DNA of 64,000 nucleotides from Undaria pinnatifida (GCA_012845835.1 JABAKD010000007.1:5781358-5845357), one strand, 5' to 3'; counted from the first letter of the stretch, positions 22,640 through 33,543 are shown. Made by a program: numbers and translations. Notes: generated by a model not told the origin, from the sequence alone.

Positions 22640-24215
22640 AGGCATCCTGAGCGATAAGGTAGGCGAAACCCGCGCGAGCTGGTGGGATGCTTGATGCTTG
22701 ACGAAAAAAATGAATTTGAGAAAAGACGTACTGTACCTGGTTGTTGCTTTGAGCAGGTAGTAAAGTAGGTTGGTGTGTATGATGAATGCTGCTTCCATTA
22801 TAGTTGTTGAAGCACATGTCGTATTCATAGTTTCTTGTAATACCAACGCGTGTTAAGAAGCTTGGTATGGACAAAACCAAGGCGAAACTAGTTGGACAAA
22901 ATTTGGCTTGCTTCCGGGGTGATGTGTTAGGCCATTTCTTTTACAGTCGGATTTGTCAATCGAAAACCGCCGTTTTCGACTGAAGCCCAAATTGGGCTTT
23001 CTTACGCAGTCGAAAAAGGGCTAGGCTTCTTCGACTCATCTTTTTTCGACAGAGGTTTCCGACTGGGGGATCCAGTAAAAAAACATGACTTTTTTGACTG
23101 GATCTATCTGTCTGTCGAAAAACTCAGCCCAAAAAGTTTCACACCTGTTTTTTGAACCCATCGCATCGCTCATCCCACCACAAAACACACACCCGCACGG
23201 CTACACACCAATACCAGGCAACAAACAGCAGTATTATACAACAGCGCCGACGCTTCAATGGCTATCACTGCTGTTGCTTCTCGCCGAAAGTCAGCGTGGC
23301 GCACTCCTAGCTCCGCTCGCCAGCAGCGTGTATCACACGACAGCAGTGGCGCGCGTTATCGTTACCATTTTGCCAATAACGGCTACGCTTGCAGAGGCGA
23401 TTGCGGCTTTCGGCTGAGTGCAACGCCACGAACGTAGCTTTATCGGCTTTCGGCTAAGCCCAACGCCACCAACCCGCGTGGACGAAGGTTCGTCGCCCGT
23501 GAACCAGGCGTTGCTCGCGAAGAACGCGCGAAGCACAGAGCTGCCAACCGTTTTTTTAGTGCCATACAGCAGTACTCCCTCACACGTACCGCCTCTAGGA
23601 AGATCACGACAACAAAAAAAATCGACTCAACTGACGATAAGAAGAACGACCAGAAGAATCCAGTCGAAAAAAGTCCAGTCGAAAACGACCCATTTCGACT
23701 GGCGGAATCCGACTGCATAAGAAATGGCCTTAGCTGATTCTTTTTTTTGTTGGATCATGAAATATTTGTTGAAGTCAATGCCCTTACCCTTTGTTTCAAT
23801 TCGAGAATTCTAATTTTGTATTTGCATTATTAATCTACGATAGAATGAGCATTATCGTCGATAGTTCTCACGAGCATGAGGGATACAGGACTCACAATGT
23901 GCTGGGTTGATCAATGATCTGGAAGTATATTACTTTGGGGGAACAGCAGTATTGATTGGTTGCTTTCGAGGAGTGGATGACGAAATTTGATTCCTGGTAC
24001 TTTTTATATTCATTTCAGAATTAAATTTGATTGATCGAAGGCTTGGGCGTATGAGAATTCGAGGTGAAATATTGTTGGTTTCAGGGTTATTTTTGGCTTG
24101 ATTTATTAAAACACAATCCAGAGTTATTATTTCTGGTCTTACACGAACTGATCCTACTGCACTCTTGATCGCCCATAAGCTTATCAGCGATTTCCGCTAG
24201 TTACGGCGTTGGGTA
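22640..24215. repeat. Repeat A, copy 2, left part
   Basis: Homologous to 1-607 and 7,631-7,960. It is interrupted by the 800-bp element at 22,930-23,729 and ends at the pogo-like element. Around 23,921-23,940 it preserves the site that is filled by the 7-kb transposon in copy 1. Confidence 0.75.
22930..23729. mobile_element. Harbinger/PIF-like non-autonomous element, 800 bp
   Basis: The ends are inverted repeats GGCCATTTCTT...CAGTCGGATT. The flanking TTA (22,927-22,929 and 23,730-23,732) matches the 3-bp TWA duplications of PIF/Harbinger elements. The matching position in repeat-A copy 1 has a single TTA (265-267). TCGAAAA/TTTTCGA motifs repeat near both ends. Internal frames (about 23,085-23,720) start at non-ATG codons and show no transposase motif, so it is treated as non-autonomous. 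Confidence 0.8.
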
Positions 24216-25440
24216 CAGTAGGGGGGCCGCTATTGTGCTAGTTGAATAGTGCCGGTGTCCTGTATGGTGCCGGTTAAATTTTTGGACACAGATAGCGCCA
24301 TCAAAAGTTCCGGTCCGACATTATTGAGGGATAGCCCGTTATAGTGCCGGTTGGGCGCCACTGTGCCCCCCTATAGTGCCTGTTTACTACTGCTGTAGAC
24401 ACACACACACCGCGACACACCGGAGGACAAACGCCACCCTGAAAATAGTGTACACCTGCTGCTGCAGACCATAATATATCTACGCAGAGGTGCACCATGC
24501 CTTGTGCGGAAGGTGAACTGTGCCTTCAACAGAACAGAACGCCGCAAGACCCTAATGGCCACGTCTGCCAGGAAGGATGTGGCGGGCGGCTCCACGGCAA
24601 TTGCGGCAGCGTGCTTGACGACATCGAGACGCACCGCATCTGCAGCACGTGCGTCACCACGATTGGCAAGCGCAAAGCGACAGCAGCTGACGGTGCTGGG
24701 GCGGGACCATCTAAACGCCCGTCACCTGCGGGTGCTGGGGCGGGACCATCTGAACGCCAGAAGGACACGAAGCGATGGGAGCAAGAAGGGGGGTTCTCGT
24801 GCGCGCCCGAACAACAACACGAAGCTTGAGATTTGTAAGCAGCTGGATGCGAAGGTCTCTCGAGTAGAGATTGCTGACCGCTTCAGGTGCTCGCAGCGGT
24901 ATGTTAGGGCTGTGAAGACTGACCGCAAGGAGGTGGAGGCTGCGACTGCTGCAGGCAGCGGCCCCCAGAAAACCGCGCGCACGGGAGACTTTCCGGAGGT
25001 GAGCATTCTTCTCCCCGATTTTTTTTTCAAAATTGTTTCGCCCCTGGTCCGCTGTTCACTTCCCTTTTTTCGCCCGTGTTTTGTTTTCTTTTTGTTGTTC
25101 TTCATGCTTTTTTTCACTGCTAGATGTTGTCTTTTTTCTGTCTATAGTTTGTCTCTCGGTCTTCTCACACACAATATGAATGTCCGCTTTCATCATCCTT
25201 TCCTTATTGTGAGGCGAGGGTCCGCTGTTGATGTCCCCCTTTTTGCGTTTTTCCTTTTCTGATATGTTTAAGAACTCCGTATACAATGTACAGCAGTACA
25301 TGATCCGTTCCTTTTCATTTGTGGTCCATTTTGTTTTCTCTTTTTAAAGGTACGACTGCTGTGTGGTCCCGCCTGACCGCGCCATGCAGTGTAGGATGCA
25401 TGCTAATGTTCAAAACATTTTTCTTCAGATATATTGTTTG

Positions 25441-25459
25441 TCATCCTCCGGCGTATGGG
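25441..25459 (-). repeat. SINE-like retroposon, copy 2, part separated by the fold-back insertion
   Basis: TCATCCTCCGGCGTATGGG matches the copy-1 and copy-3 core (TATCCTCYGGCGNATGGG). The rest of the copy resumes at 29,371. Confidence 0.7.
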
Positions 25460-28400
25460 CCACCTGCACTATCTGAATTTTTGGTGGAAGCTCGTGAAAG
25501 CTTCCATGGAAGCTTCCGTGGAAGATATGCAAGCTTCCATGAACTTCCATAGATGCTTTGATCGCTTCCATGAAAGTTTTCATTGAAGTAATGGAAGCTT
25601 CCATGGAGATGTGAAAACGTCGACGGAAGTTTCCACGCTTACATGCTGTGAAAGCTCCCATTAAAGCTTTCATGGAAGCTTCCATTAAAGCTTCCACGGA
25701 AGCTTCCGCGGAAGAAACTTCAACGGAAGCTTCCATGCAAGCTTCCACGGAAGCTTCCACGGAAGCAACTTCCATGAAAGTCCACGAAAGCTTCCATGGA
25801 AACTACTTTCCCGTAAGTTTTCACGAAACCTTACACAGAAGCGACTTCCACGGAAGCTTCAATGAAAGCTTTCACGGAAGAGGCTTCCACAGAAGTTCCC
25901 ATTAAAGCTTCCACGGAAGCTTCCACGGAAGCAACATCCACGGAAGCTTCCCATGGAACAACTTCCACGAAAGCTTCCGCGGAAGCAACTTCCAAAGAAG
26001 CAACTTCCACGAAAGCTTTCGCGGAAGCTTTCAGGGAAGAAACTTTCACAGAAACAACTTTCACGGAAGCTTCTATGGAAGCTTTCACGGAAGCTTCCAC
26101 GGTAGCAACCCAACCCCAACCCTAACCCTAACCCTAACCCTAAATGCAAGCTTCCATGGAAGTTACTTCCATGGAAGCTTTCATTACTTCCACGAAAGCT
26201 TCCATTACTTCCATGATAGCTTCCGTCGTACCTTCCGTGGACGCTACATCCATGAAAGCTTTCGTTGAAGCTTTCGTGAAAGCTCCCGTGAAATTGCTTC
26301 CGTGGAAGTTTTCTTATCTTTCATATCTTACATGGAAACTTCCACGGAACCTTCCACGAATCCTACGATGTTGGTAATTGCGTGAAGACCTCCATTACAA
26401 CCGCAAAAGCTTCCATTACTTCCATGAAAGTCTCCATTACTTCCGTAAAAGATTTAATGAAAGGCGCCGTGGAAGTTACGTCCGTGAAAGCTTTTCTTAC
26501 TTGTGCGAAAGCTTCCGTTACGTCCATGAAAGCTTTCATGAACGCTTTCGTGAAAGTTGCTTTCATGGAAGCTTTCATGAAAGCTTTTGTGGAATCTACC
26601 GTAGAAAGTGCTCCCGTGGAAGCTTTTATATCTTCCAAATCTTCCATCGAAACTTTCACGGAAGCTTCCACGAAAGCTTCCGTAGACGTTGCTTGCTTGA
26701 AAGCCTCCAATACTCCAACGAAAGCTTCCATTACTTCCATGAAAGCTTCCGTGAAAGCTCCCGTGGAGTTTCCTTCTGTGAAAGCTTCCATGAAATCTTT
26801 CGTGGTAGATACTTTCATGGAAGCTTTCGTAGAAGCTTTCGTGTAAGCTTCCGTAGAAATTGCTGCGGTGGAATCTTTCATATCTTCTATATCTTCCATG
26901 GAAACTTCCACGGAACCTTCCACGAAAACTTCCGAGGTTGGTACTTGCGTGAGAGCCTCCTCTCCATATCTTCCGCGACAGCTTCCGTTACTTCCACGAA
27001 CGTTATGGCAGCTTTCACGGAGATAACTTGCACGGAAGCTTTCATGAAAGATTTCATGGAAGTAACGGAAGTTTTCGCCGACGTTATTAGAGCTTTCACG
27101 GAAGTGACTTTAGTGGAAGCTTTCATATCTTCCATATCGTTCATGGAAGCTTCCAAGGAAGCTTCCACGAAAGCTTCCGTGAACGTTTCTAGAGTGGGAG
27201 CCTCCATAACTTCCGTGGAAGATTTCATATCTTCCATATCTTCCATAAACGTTGCACGGAACCTTACACGAAATCTTCCGATGTTTTTACGTGCGTGAAC
27301 ACCTCCATATCTACCGGAAAGCTTCCACTACTTCCATGAAAGTCTCCATTATTTCCGTGAAAGCTTCCATGAAAAGTGCCGTGGTGTTTACGTCCGTGAA
27401 AGCCTCCATTACTTGCGCGAAAGCTTTCTATACGTTGATGAAAGCTACCAGGAACGCTTTCGTGGAAGTTACGTCCATGGAAGCTTTCGTGAAAACTTTC
27501 GTGGAAGCTCCCGTGGATGGTGCTTCCGTCGAAGCTTTTATATCTTTCATATCTTCCATCGAAACTTCCACGAAAGATTCCACGAAAGACCCGTGGATGT
27601 TACTTGCGTGAAAGACTCCATAACCCCCGCGAAAGCTTCCATTACTGCCATGAAAGCTTACATGAAAGCTTCCGTGGAGTTTACTTCCGTGAAAGCTTTC
27701 ATGAAAGCTTTCGAGATAGGCACTTTGATGGAGGCTTTCATAGAAGCTTTCGTGGGAGCTTCCGTAAAATTTGCTTCGTTGGAAGCTCTCATGGAGGCTT
27801 CGGTGGAAGTTACTTCATTGGAAGCTTTCGTGGAGGCTTTCATGCAATCTCCCGTGGACGTTACTTCCGTGGAAGCTTTTATATCGTCCATATCTTTAAT
27901 GGAAGCTTCCACAAAAGCTTCCGTGGAAGTTGCTTGCGTGAAATCCTCCATAACGCCCGTGGAAGCTTTCATATCTTCCAGATCTCCTATGGAAGCTTCC
28001 ACGGAAACTCCACAAAAGCTTCCGTGGTTGTTACTTACGTGAAATCCTCCATAGCTTCCGCGAAAGCTTCCATTACTTCCATGAAAGCTTCCATGGAAGA
28101 CTTCGTGCAAGGTACTTCAATGGAAGATTCGTGAAAGCTTTCGTGAAAGCTCCCGTGGAAGTTGCTTCCGTGGAAGCTTCCATATCTTCAATATCTTCCA
28201 TGGAAACTTTCACGGAAGCTTCCACGAAAGCCTCCGGGGTTGTTACTTTCGTGAAAGCCTCTATTATATCCGCAAAAGCTTATTTTACTTCCATCAAAGC
28301 TTCCATGAAAGTTTCCGTTAATGTTCTTTCCGTGAAAGTTTCTATGAGAGCTTTCGTGGGAGTTACGTTCATCGAAGCTTTCGTTGAAGCTGTCGTGGAA

Positions 28401-29370
28401 GCCCCCGTGAAAGTTGTTTCCGTGGAAGGTTTCAAATCTTCCACATATTCCATGGAAACTTCCACGGAAGCTTCCACGAAAGCTTTTGTGGTTGTTACTT
28501 GCGTTAACGCCTCTATGAGGTCCGCGAAACCTTCCATTACTTCCACGAAACCTTCCAGGGAAGAGGTCGTGCAAGATACTTCCATGGACGTTTTCGTGGA
28601 AGCCTTGGTGAAAGCTCCCGTGGAAGTTGCTTCCGTGGAAGCTTTCATATCTTCCATATATTTCATGGAAACTTCCACGGAAGCTTCCACGAATGCTTTC
28701 TTGGAAGTTGTTTCCGTGAAAGCTTTCATAACTTCCGCTAAAACTTCCATATCTTCCATGAAAGCTTCCATAAAACTTCTATGAAAGTTCCTTCCGTGAA
28801 GGCTTCCATGCAAGCTTCCGTGGTAGTTACTTCCGTGAAAGCTTCCATAACGTCGGCGAAAGCTTCCTTTACTTCTATGAAAGCTTCCATTAAAGCTTCC
28901 GGGGATTTTACTTCCGTGACAGCTTCCATAACTTCCGTGAAAGCTTCCATTGCTTCCATGAACGCTTCCATGGAAGCTTTCGCGGATGTTACATCCGTGG
29001 AAGCTTTCGTGGAAGTTACTCCCGTGGAAGCTTTCGTGGAAGCGTTCGTGGAAGCTCCCGTGGAATTTACCTCCGTGGAAGCTTTCATGTCTTCTATATA
29101 TTTCATGGCAACTTCCACGGAAGCATCCATGGAAGCTTCCATGAAAGCTTTCATGGAGCTGTGGAAGATTCTATGGAAGCTTTCATGGAAGATTCCACCT
29201 CTCCCTTTTTTCATGGAAGCTTCCATGGAAGCAAGCTCCCATAGCTTCCATATCTTCCATGGAAGCTTCAATGGAAGCGGTAAAAGTTTCCATGGAAACT
29301 TTAGCTGTGAAAGTTTCCTCGGAAACTTTCACGAGCTTTCACGCAAAATGCAAGTAGTGCAGGAGACCGC
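25460..29370. mobile_element. 3.9-kb fold-back element built of a self-complementary 12-bp satellite
   Basis: The ends are inverted: CTGCACTA..TG.ATTTT..GTG.AAGCTCGTGAAAG at the left, reverse-complemented at the right. The flanks GGCGTATGGG (25,450-25,459) and GGCGCATGAG (29,371-29,380) look like a diverged 9-10 bp target duplication of a sequence that is single in the other SINE-like copies. The interior is a degenerate array of about 12-bp units, AAGCTTCCATGG or AAGCTTCCACGG. The former is identical to its own reverse complement by rotation. A larger periodicity of very roughly 250-320 bp is marked by ATATCTTCCATATCTTCC. All six frames are mostly stop-free, giving long Glu-Ala-Ser-Thr or Phe-His-Glu-Ser 'proteins' that I regard as artefacts. 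Confidence 0.85.
26108..26143. repeat. Interstitial telomeric tract (CCCTAA)n
   Basis: CCAACCCCAACCCTAACC and further CCCTAA units, about five in all, sit inside the 12-bp satellite. The unit corresponds to TTAGGG on the other strand. Confidence 0.85.
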
Positions 29371-29456
29371 GGCGCATGAGGAAAAACATAGCTTAAGCTC
29401 ACCACACTTCCACGTATTTTTGTACCCGTCGTGTTTTCGATTTAACTCAGTTGCTT
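29371..29456 (-). repeat. SINE-like retroposon, copy 2, main part
   Basis: GGCGCATGAGGAAAAACATA, CTTAAGCTCACCACACTTCC, CGTATTTT and CGATTTAACTCAGTTG match copies at 21,122-21,230 and 44,716-44,807. It lies within the transposase intron and is split by the fold-back element. Confidence 0.75.
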
Positions 29457-30404
29457 ACGCAACCCAACGCTAGCTGGCGCACCCTTTGTTCGAATGCTAA
29501 GATCGTCTGCTTGTTTAATCGTTTTTTGGCGGCAGGTGGATGCGATAGCTGTTAATCTGGTCGACAAAGCCCGGAAGACCAAGATACCCGTCACACGCGA
29601 CGTCCTTCGAAGCTTCGGCCGTTCCGCCAGGACAACCCTGCTGGCTGACACCGCAACTTCTGCAGCAGTAAGCGAGAGGGTCGAGGATTTCAAGGCCGGC
29701 GAGAAGTGGGCAAAGGACTTCGTGGAGCGCAACAACATCCACAGCGTGCGACTTCATGGCGAGGCTGGTAACGTCGACAAGGCTGCTATCAAAGGCGCGT
29801 ATGGACGAAATCAGGGTCCTTTGCGCGAAGTACCCGGATAGTCTCATCTTCAACGTCGACGAGACAGGCCTCCAGTGGAAGCTCCTGCCCATGCGCACGT
29901 ACCTTTCCACCTCGGAGGATGGGAAGACGGCACGGGGTTCAAAGAGCATGTACTTCAAGGACCGACTGTCTGCCATTATCCAAGGGGGTGCGCCAGGCAA
30001 ACATGAGATAGTTGCTCCTACGTAGTGAGGCGGGGAGAATACCTGTGGTAGTATGTAATGGTCGTATATTTTTCGTGCGGTGCGCTTCCTGCTGTGGTTC
30101 TCTGTTGTCATTTTTTATCTGGCAACATCGAAGAAGGGCAACGAGGACTAAGACTTTAACAATACACTCATATTCGATGCACGATCCACATCGTACTCTG
30201 TTGGGCCCGCAAAGCTTGAGCGCTGCACCATGAAATCAACACCTCCTCAATAGTGCTGGACCGCTGCTACTGAGGGATATTCGAAGCCTCAAAACTCCCA
30301 GACCGGCACTATTGAGGCACTGTTCTGAATACTGCCGGTGCCCCGGTATAGTTCCGCTTTTCCCTCGGGACATTACCCGACACTTTAGAGGGCCCCCTAC
30401 TCTA

Positions 30405-30890
30405 TCAATATTCGGGTTTTCGAAACAGAGACAGTATTCGTGTGAAATTGTCAGTGGACATTTGAGGCATGTACCTTGTTTGACTAGGCAAGATTCGGGT
30501 GGTGCGCTTTGGATGAACGTTGTCATGACGTGCACACAGGCAGGGGGAATGTTGTTTTATGTGTTGGTTTATGGCTGTACACAAATCTGATTTACTATGT
30601 TGTATTATATGGTAGAATCAGCGAAAGTGCGGGGGAACCTATGGTTTCCCGCACGGCTAAAAAGTTATATATATATATAAGTGGTCGCTAATCTCATGAT
30701 TGGGGGCACCACGTGAGGGAGTGGGAAAAGCCACTGAGTGGCACTGCACCTTCCTTTCTTCCTTTCAGTAGTATATTTTATACTCCGTATTTTCTACTTC
30801 TTCCCTCTTCCCAGCCTCATGGCGCTCCGGATTTCGTGACTCCCGTCTCCGCGAGCCAGCCTGCGCCCTTAAAACCTGGGTTCATCCATT
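30405..30890. repeat. Repeat A, copy 2, right part
   Basis: Continues repeat A from the pogo insertion: TCAATATTCGGGTTTTCG matches 7,961 on, and the distal half matches copy 3 (20,205-20,540). No gene is supported. Confidence 0.8.
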
Positions 30891-31174
30891 AGGTCTCACA
30901 TATCATCCTGCATGGAACGAAGACCATGATTTGAGGACAGCACCCAGTCCCCTTCAAGCATGATGGCCATAGCGTGCGAATGTCGTGAGGTCTATCTGTT
31001 CATCGCCCGTACACAATATTGCTATTTACAACCAGCCCGACTGCGGATCTTTGTCCGTCATATTGAGGCGGGGGGAGGCTATTTGGAGCCCTATACGACG
31101 GATAATATGTGAGCTAGTGAGCCAGATGAAACGATCGACCCGATTGATTAGCCCTCGTTTGTGAATTGTTTTTT

Positions 31175-31805
31175 AGGGTAATGCTAACTGCGACACCGGT
31201 GTCGCAAATAGTTATTTGCGACACGGTGTCGCAAATATGCCCTTTATTTGCGACACCACATTGCGTTCGCGGCAGACACCCCAGATTGTCTCCTAACTAC
31301 CTAGGGTGTGCCGACATGGCGGAACGCTACCATTGAAGCTATCGCTCAGCCAAACCGGAACAGTACTCGAGGGGATATATATGTGGTATCTTGGGGCAAC
31401 CGACCAATATTCAGACCGTGTCGCAAATAAGGATTTGCGTCACGTTGTCGCAAATAAGCCCCTTATTTTCGACACCACGCTGTTTTTTCAGCAGACAAAT
31501 CAGATTGACTCCTAACTACCACGAGTGCGTCGGCATAGCGTGAGGCTACCATTGAAGTTATCGCTCAGCCAAAACGGGCCAGTACTCGAGGAGATATGTG
31601 GTATCTGGGGGCAACCGACCAATGTTCAGACCGTGTTGCCAATATGGCATTTGCGACACGGTGTCGCAAATAAGCCCCTTTTTTGCGACACCGTGCTGCG
31701 TTCTCCGCAAACAACTCATATTGACTCCTTACTACCAAGGGTATGTCGGCATGGCGTTAGGCTACCAATGAAGCTATCGCTAAGCCAAAATGGGCTAGTA
31801 GCCAA
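31175..31805. repeat. Tandem array, about 217-bp unit, 2.7 copies, with palindromic GCGACACCGGTGTCGC
   Basis: ACCATTGAAGCTATCGCTCAGCC-type blocks recur at about 31,332, 31,549 and 31,764. Each unit begins with paired TTTGCGACAC/GTGTCGCAAAT palindromes and includes GATTGACTCCTAACTACC. The first palindrome (31,190-31,205) is perfect. Confidence 0.75.
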
Positions 31806-32040
31806 GTGCCTTGTCGCACAGTCAAGCGTGATAAAACATTCAGCCACTCCCGACCATCGCCATGTACCTTCTCGCGCAGCCCAGTGTGATAAAACATTCC
31901 GCCACTCACCCCCGACGATCGCCAAGTGATTTCTCGCGCAGTAAAATATGCTGAAACATTCCGCCACTCCCGACGATCGCCAAGTGCTTTCTCGCGCAGC
32001 GAGACACCAGCCAAGTGTGACAAAACCCTTCTCCACTTAA
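31806..32040. repeat. 58-bp tandem repeat (repeat E), locus 1, about 4 units
   Basis: The unit contains CGCCACTCCCGACGATCGCC, AAGTGCCTTCTCGCGCAG and GTGTGACAAAACATT. It ends with a distinctive CAGCGAGACACCAGCCAAGT and CACTTCTCCACTT tail. Other loci are 53,932-54,235 and 62,143-62,455. Confidence 0.85.
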
Positions 32041-32680
32041 CACCAAAAGCACTTGACTAAACATGCATTGCTTTCATAATATGCTTTCGCGCATTGAAAT
32101 TTGTTTTTGACGTGCATACCTAATAGGATCGTTACCTACTACGATGACCCAAACAAACCCCAAAGTAGGTTTTCGTCGGTAAGGTACAGAGTGTGATAGC
32201 TCGGATCCGGTTGTGACAAAGAGCCTAGGATGCTAAAATAAGCTAACCTACGAGCTAGATAGATAGGAACTGCATACATATGAAATTCAATTCATTTCTA
32301 TACAATTTTTGTTCTGTATATTTACGAATCAAAATGCAGGAACAGTTACGTTGTGCAGTAGTGCTATCATTGGACGCGTGCTGCGATAGGGGTAGCTGGC
32401 GCTTATCGTCTGAATTGGTTTCTGAATGACGGACTCCTTAGTAGTTCACCCCAGATCGTCAGAAATACGCGCCTTTTTTACGGGAAGATTCTCGTTGTAC
32501 ACCTAGCTAGGCCGTTGGTGTTTCATCTCAAGTCTAGCAGTTTTGTATCTATCCAAACCAATTTGTGGGCCATAACATAATTGTTTTAATCTCCTAGAAT
32601 GCGGGACGTCAGAGAAGCCATGGTGGAGGGCTGTTTCAACTTGAGAAGTCGGCTGTTGTATAACAGGTATAATATGCATA
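32041..32680. other. No gene seen
   Basis: AT-rich unassigned sequence without supported ORFs. A phrase at 32,160-32,230 (TTTCGTCGGTAA.., GCTCGGATCCGGTTGTGA) resembles the reverse complement of about 10,790-10,850, suggesting another dispersed repeat. Confidence 0.3.
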
Positions 32681-33160
32681 CGTGCATGAGGTTCCTCTTC
32701 AGCAACTGTTAACTATCGATCGATCTATCTATTATGTGTTGTTTGTCTTGCAGCCTTTCCTTTGCGATCTTCTTGCGTCATATTCTTCACAACACCTGTC
32801 GTCGTTTGTTTCGTTCATTTTTTTTGTTTTCCATTATTATTGGGTTTTTTTCCTTGTACTTTTTTTCTTCTTCTTTTTGTTCCCATCGCCTGGCTTGTTT
32901 TGTTGTGTTCTCGCACCCATTGCTCTGATAGCGTTTCCCTTGTTTTCCAGCCTTCTTGATGAATTGCGACTGTTTGTATACTCTGTTTCGGAGTCCGTGA
33001 CCACGGAATTTGTATGTCTCTCGGATGAAAACTCAGCTAGGACTCTGGGTGTACTTATTGATGTTGTTGGGCACAGGTATCGTTTTTGTATGGTGAACAC
33101 CATCAGCCGGTCGCCCCCGTGGTCTACGGTAGTGGTGGCCTTCGAATGCTATTACTAACG
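32655..33160. repeat. Dispersed T-rich repeat (repeat I), copy 1
   Basis: Matches about 42,440-42,740 through GATCTTCTTGCG/ GATCCTCTTGCAG, CATATTCTTCA/ACATTCTTCA, GGCTTGTTTTGTTGTG/GGCCTGTTGTGTGTTGTG and TTGATGAATTGCGACTGTTTG. The first 90 bases also match the reverse complement of about 8,160-8,250 (ATGAGGTTCCTC, CTATCGAT, TCTTGCAG). The 158-aa frame here is mostly translated T-rich repeat. Confidence 0.65.
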
Positions 33161-33523
33161 TCTGGTCCTTGAGTTTGTTTCCCACCGGATGAGGTTTTGA
33201 ATATATTTGAAAATTGCAAGAAAATCAAAACACTACGAATTAACTAAATGTTGAGAGCGCATATTAGAAGCAGCGTGGTGTAGGAGCAATTCGACGCGAG
33301 TCGGCGAGGGAAGAAAGTTCTACAGCAGTCTTCTCGTGATTTACATGAAGGCACGTACCGTAGTGGGGAGGGCGGAGTAGGGATCCCTTAGTGGCCCCGG
33401 ATCGGAGTTACTCCTGGGAGGGGCAGCGACGATGATACACATTAGTGTTGTTTCAATCATTTCATATTAATGACGTCATTAGGGGCCACTTGTGGGTAGA
33501 TTATAGTACATTTCCTATTGGTC

Positions 33524-33543
33524 AGGGTTAGGGTTAGGGTTAG
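33524..33543. repeat. Interstitial telomeric motif (TTAGGG)3
   Basis: CAGGGTTAGGGTTAGGGTTAG, three and a half units in the G-strand orientation. Confidence 0.85.

Larger units (their letters stand above)
24497..30023 (+). pseudogene. Pogo/jerky-type transposase, two exons, frameshifted and truncated
   Basis: Exon 1 starts at ATG 24,497 with a Cys-rich N-terminus (GHVCQEGCGGRLHGNCGSV, then RICSTC), likely zinc-binding. After a 1-nt frame change at about 24,750-24,815 (a G6 run is nearby) it continues with a CENP-B/pogo helix-turn-helix, LEICKQLDAKVSRVEIADRF. The exon ends at 24,998 before GTGAGC. Exon 2 starts at 29,536 after GGCGGCAG, in the same phase (0). It contains a Tc5/CENP-B second HTH (FKAGEKWAKDFVERNNIHSV) and, after another frame change at about 29,795, the first catalytic Asp of the DDE_1 domain in LIFNVDETGLQWKLLP. 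The frame stops at 30,023, leaving the remaining catalytic residues absent. The family assignment is strong and activity is excluded for this copy. Confidence 0.85.
24216..30402 (+). mobile_element. Pogo/Tigger-like DNA transposon, 6.2 kb, TA target duplication
   Basis: The left end reads TA|CAGTAGGGGGGCC (TA at 24,214-24,215). The right end reads GGCCCCCTACTC|TA (TA at 30,403-30,404), giving short inverted termini with the CAGT-type start usual for pogo elements. ATAGTGCCGGT-type subterminal motifs occur at both sides (24,240-24,390; 30,245-30,350). The uninterrupted target with a single TA is present at 7,959-7,960. The element carries a pogo-family transposase pseudogene and, in its intron, a SINE-like copy split by a 3.9-kb fold-back element. 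Confidence 0.9.

Noticed and set aside
25648-29473. Long ORFs rich in Glu-Ala-Ser-Thr or Phe-His-Glu-Ser on both strands
   Set aside because: They are translations of a stop-free 12-bp satellite in every frame. None has a start, domain or splice context, and the same 'protein' appears on both strands because the unit is self-complementary.
31806-32040. 58-bp repeats as a CRISPR array
   Set aside because: Units abut without unique spacers, and the context is eukaryotic; these are minisatellites.
32682-33158. 158-aa hydrophobic ORF
   Set aside because: T-rich dispersed repeat whose second copy (42,440-42,745) does not keep the frame.
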